From: CAZKCK01 sp964552325
GTDB taxonomy: Bacteria > Bacteroidota > Bacteroidia > Bacteroidales > TTA-H9
Length of the DNA: 15,371 bases
Direction of reading: 5' to 3'
Assembly: GCA_964552325.1 (NCBI GenBank)
Contig: CAZKHA010000072.1
Coordinates: forward strand, 1 to 15,371
The position numbers and the translations under genes are program-made. Below are positions 14,190-15,371 of the stretch, in pieces (within the stretch, counting starts at the first letter, position 1; each line of letters opens with the position of its first letter). The notes beneath the pieces are model-generated. The model made no database searches. It was given only the letters and a program-made list of their open reading frames with translations, and was not told the origin of the DNA.

Positions 14190-15371
14190 TTGATTCCTCC
14201 CTCAACCACCCGGTTTATCGCCAAAACCCTAGCAGGCCTAGAACCTGTATTGGCTTCTGAACTTGAACAACTAGGCGCATCAGACCTCGAAGTACTTACT
14301 CGCGCCGTGGCCTTTACAGGCACCAAAGAAACTGTTTACAAGGCAAACTACCTCTCACGGACAGCAATAAAAATTTTAGTCCCATTAGCTGAGTTTGAAG
14401 CTGGCACAAACGATGAGCTATACGAAGGCGTTAAAAAAGTTGACTGGGACGCCATCATGAGCTTTAGGGATACGTTTGTTGTTGAAGCCGTTTTGGTTAA
14501 TTCAGCTTTTACACATTCACACTTTATTTCCTTAAAAGTTAAGGATGCTGTTGCCGACTGGTTTGTTGAAAAACACAAACGCCGCCCCGATGTTGACAAG
14601 GACAATCCAGATATTTCGCTAAGCCTTTTTGTTAGCGGCCGCAAGTGCATTTTATATTTAGACAGTTCTGGCGAACCCACCTATAAAAGAGGCTACCGGC
14701 AGTCAGTTGGACTTGCGCCTATCAATGAAGCGCTGGCAGCTGGCATGATTATGCTCACAGGCTGGAACGGCGAAACAAATTTTGTTGACCCTTTCTGTGG
14801 TAGTGGCACCCTGTTGATTGAAGCCGCCATGATTGCACAAAACATACCCGCTGGGCAATACCGCAATGAATATGGATTTATGAAATGGCGCGACTTTGAC
14901 CGCAGCCTATGGAATCAAATAAAGGCTGATGCGGCCAAAAAACGCAAGGAACAGGATTGTGAGATTTTCGGCTCTGACATGTCAGCCCAAGCAATTGATA
15001 ACGCGAAGCAAAACCTAAAAAAGGCCCGATTAAACGACGATGTTACCCTGCGAAAAGCCAAATTTGAAGACACCTCGTTCGACGGGCCCGGTATCATGGT
15101 CTCGAACCCGCCGTATGGCGAACGCCTCAAATCAGAAGATATAGTTGCTTTGTATAAATCAATTGGCGATACCCTCAAAAAGAATTACTTAGGATTTGAT
15201 GCATGGATCATCACCTCCGATTTATTCGCACTTAAGCATCTTGGGCTACATCCCTCTCGCAAAATACACCTATTCAACGGCCCGCTAGAATGCCGATTCA
15301 ACAAATTTGAGATATACGAAGGCAGCCGCAAAGCATCTAAAAACCCATCGAACATCGCTTCTTTAGAGGAA
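14190..15371 (+). CDS. THUMP-domain class I RNA methyltransferase (RlmL/Trm14-like), partial
   Basis: An S-adenosylmethionine-dependent RNA guanine-N2 methyltransferase of the RlmL N-half/Trm14 type, probably acting on 23S rRNA. The 394 visible codons run off the right edge. After the short start segment, TRFIAKTLAGLEPVLASEL (7-25) is the ferredoxin-like part, the THUMP domain covers about 45-160, and RGYRQS with APINEALAAGM (168-185) leads into the Rossmann domain. Cofactor motif DPFCGSGTL is at 200-208 and catalytic NPPYGERL at 306-313. The LECRFNKFEIYEG wording (366-378) is normally close to the end, so little is missing. In frame there is no ATG from the TAG at 14151 until residue 90, well inside the domain; TTG 14190, just after a promoter, is the only fitting start. 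The exact target base is not certain. Confidence 0.92.
   Translation, partial: MIPPSTTRFIAKTLAGLEPVLASELEQLGASDLEVLTRAVAFTGTKETVYKANYLSRTAIKILVPLAEFEAGTNDELYEGVKKVDWDAIMSFRDTFVVEAVLVNSAFTHSHFISLKVKDAVADWFVEKHKRRPDVDKDNPDISLSLFVSGRKCILYLDSSGEPTYKRGYRQSVGLAPINEALAAGMIMLTGWNGETNFVDPFCGSGTLLIEAAMIAQNIPAGQYRNEYGFMKWRDFDRSLWNQIKADAAKKRKEQDCEIFGSDMSAQAIDNAKQNLKKARLNDDVTLRKAKFEDTSFDGPGIMVSNPPYGERLKSEDIVALYKSIGDTLKKNYLGFDAWIITSDLFALKHLGLHPSRKIHLFNGPLECRFNKFEIYEGSRKASKNPSNIASLEE

Overview
The window looks like chromosomal, core-genome DNA from a member of the Bacteroidota. Three things point there: several promoters of the TTG / TAnnTTTG type, BatA-domain and DUF4159 genes side by side, and near absence of Shine-Dalgarno-like sequences. 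A flavodiiron (FprA-type) protein suggests an anaerobic or microaerophilic lifestyle, so an order such as Bacteroidales or Marinilabiliales is my guess. I see no insertion sequence, phage gene, CRISPR array, tRNA or rRNA.

Layout. (1) Positions 1-403 hold no convincing protein gene. On the minus strand they hold a full promoter, about 200 nt of non-coding sequence and a strong GC-rich hairpin followed by a U-run: a candidate small RNA or attenuated leader. (2) A plus-strand pair, rpe and a secreted endonuclease/exonuclease/phosphatase-family protein, overlaps at TGATG and ends at a bidirectional terminator. (3) A minus-strand dihydroorotate-dehydrogenase-like flavoprotein has its own promoter and lacks the usual catalytic cysteine. 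(4) A long minus-strand run, read yjjG-type HAD phosphatase, rsmE, DUF4159, BatA/vWA membrane protein, fprA, parC, has gaps or overlaps of -4 to 72 nt and one recognisable promoter at its head, so it may be one transcript of about 8 kb. (5) A minus-strand PiT-superfamily anion permease stands alone. (6) Divergent from it, a plus-strand pair encodes an SPFH/band-7 membrane protein and a 60-residue ribbon-helix-helix protein, closed by a perfect 11-bp hairpin. (7) A plus-strand THUMP-domain RNA methyltransferase starts at TTG behind its own promoter and runs off the right end.

Most genes are housekeeping: pentose phosphate metabolism, chromosome decatenation, ribosomal RNA methylation, nucleotide clean-up and oxygen/NO detoxification. 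The less understood parts are the left-end candidate RNA, the SPFH plus ribbon-helix-helix pair, the secreted DUF4159 plus BatA/vWA pair, and the DHOD-like enzyme.
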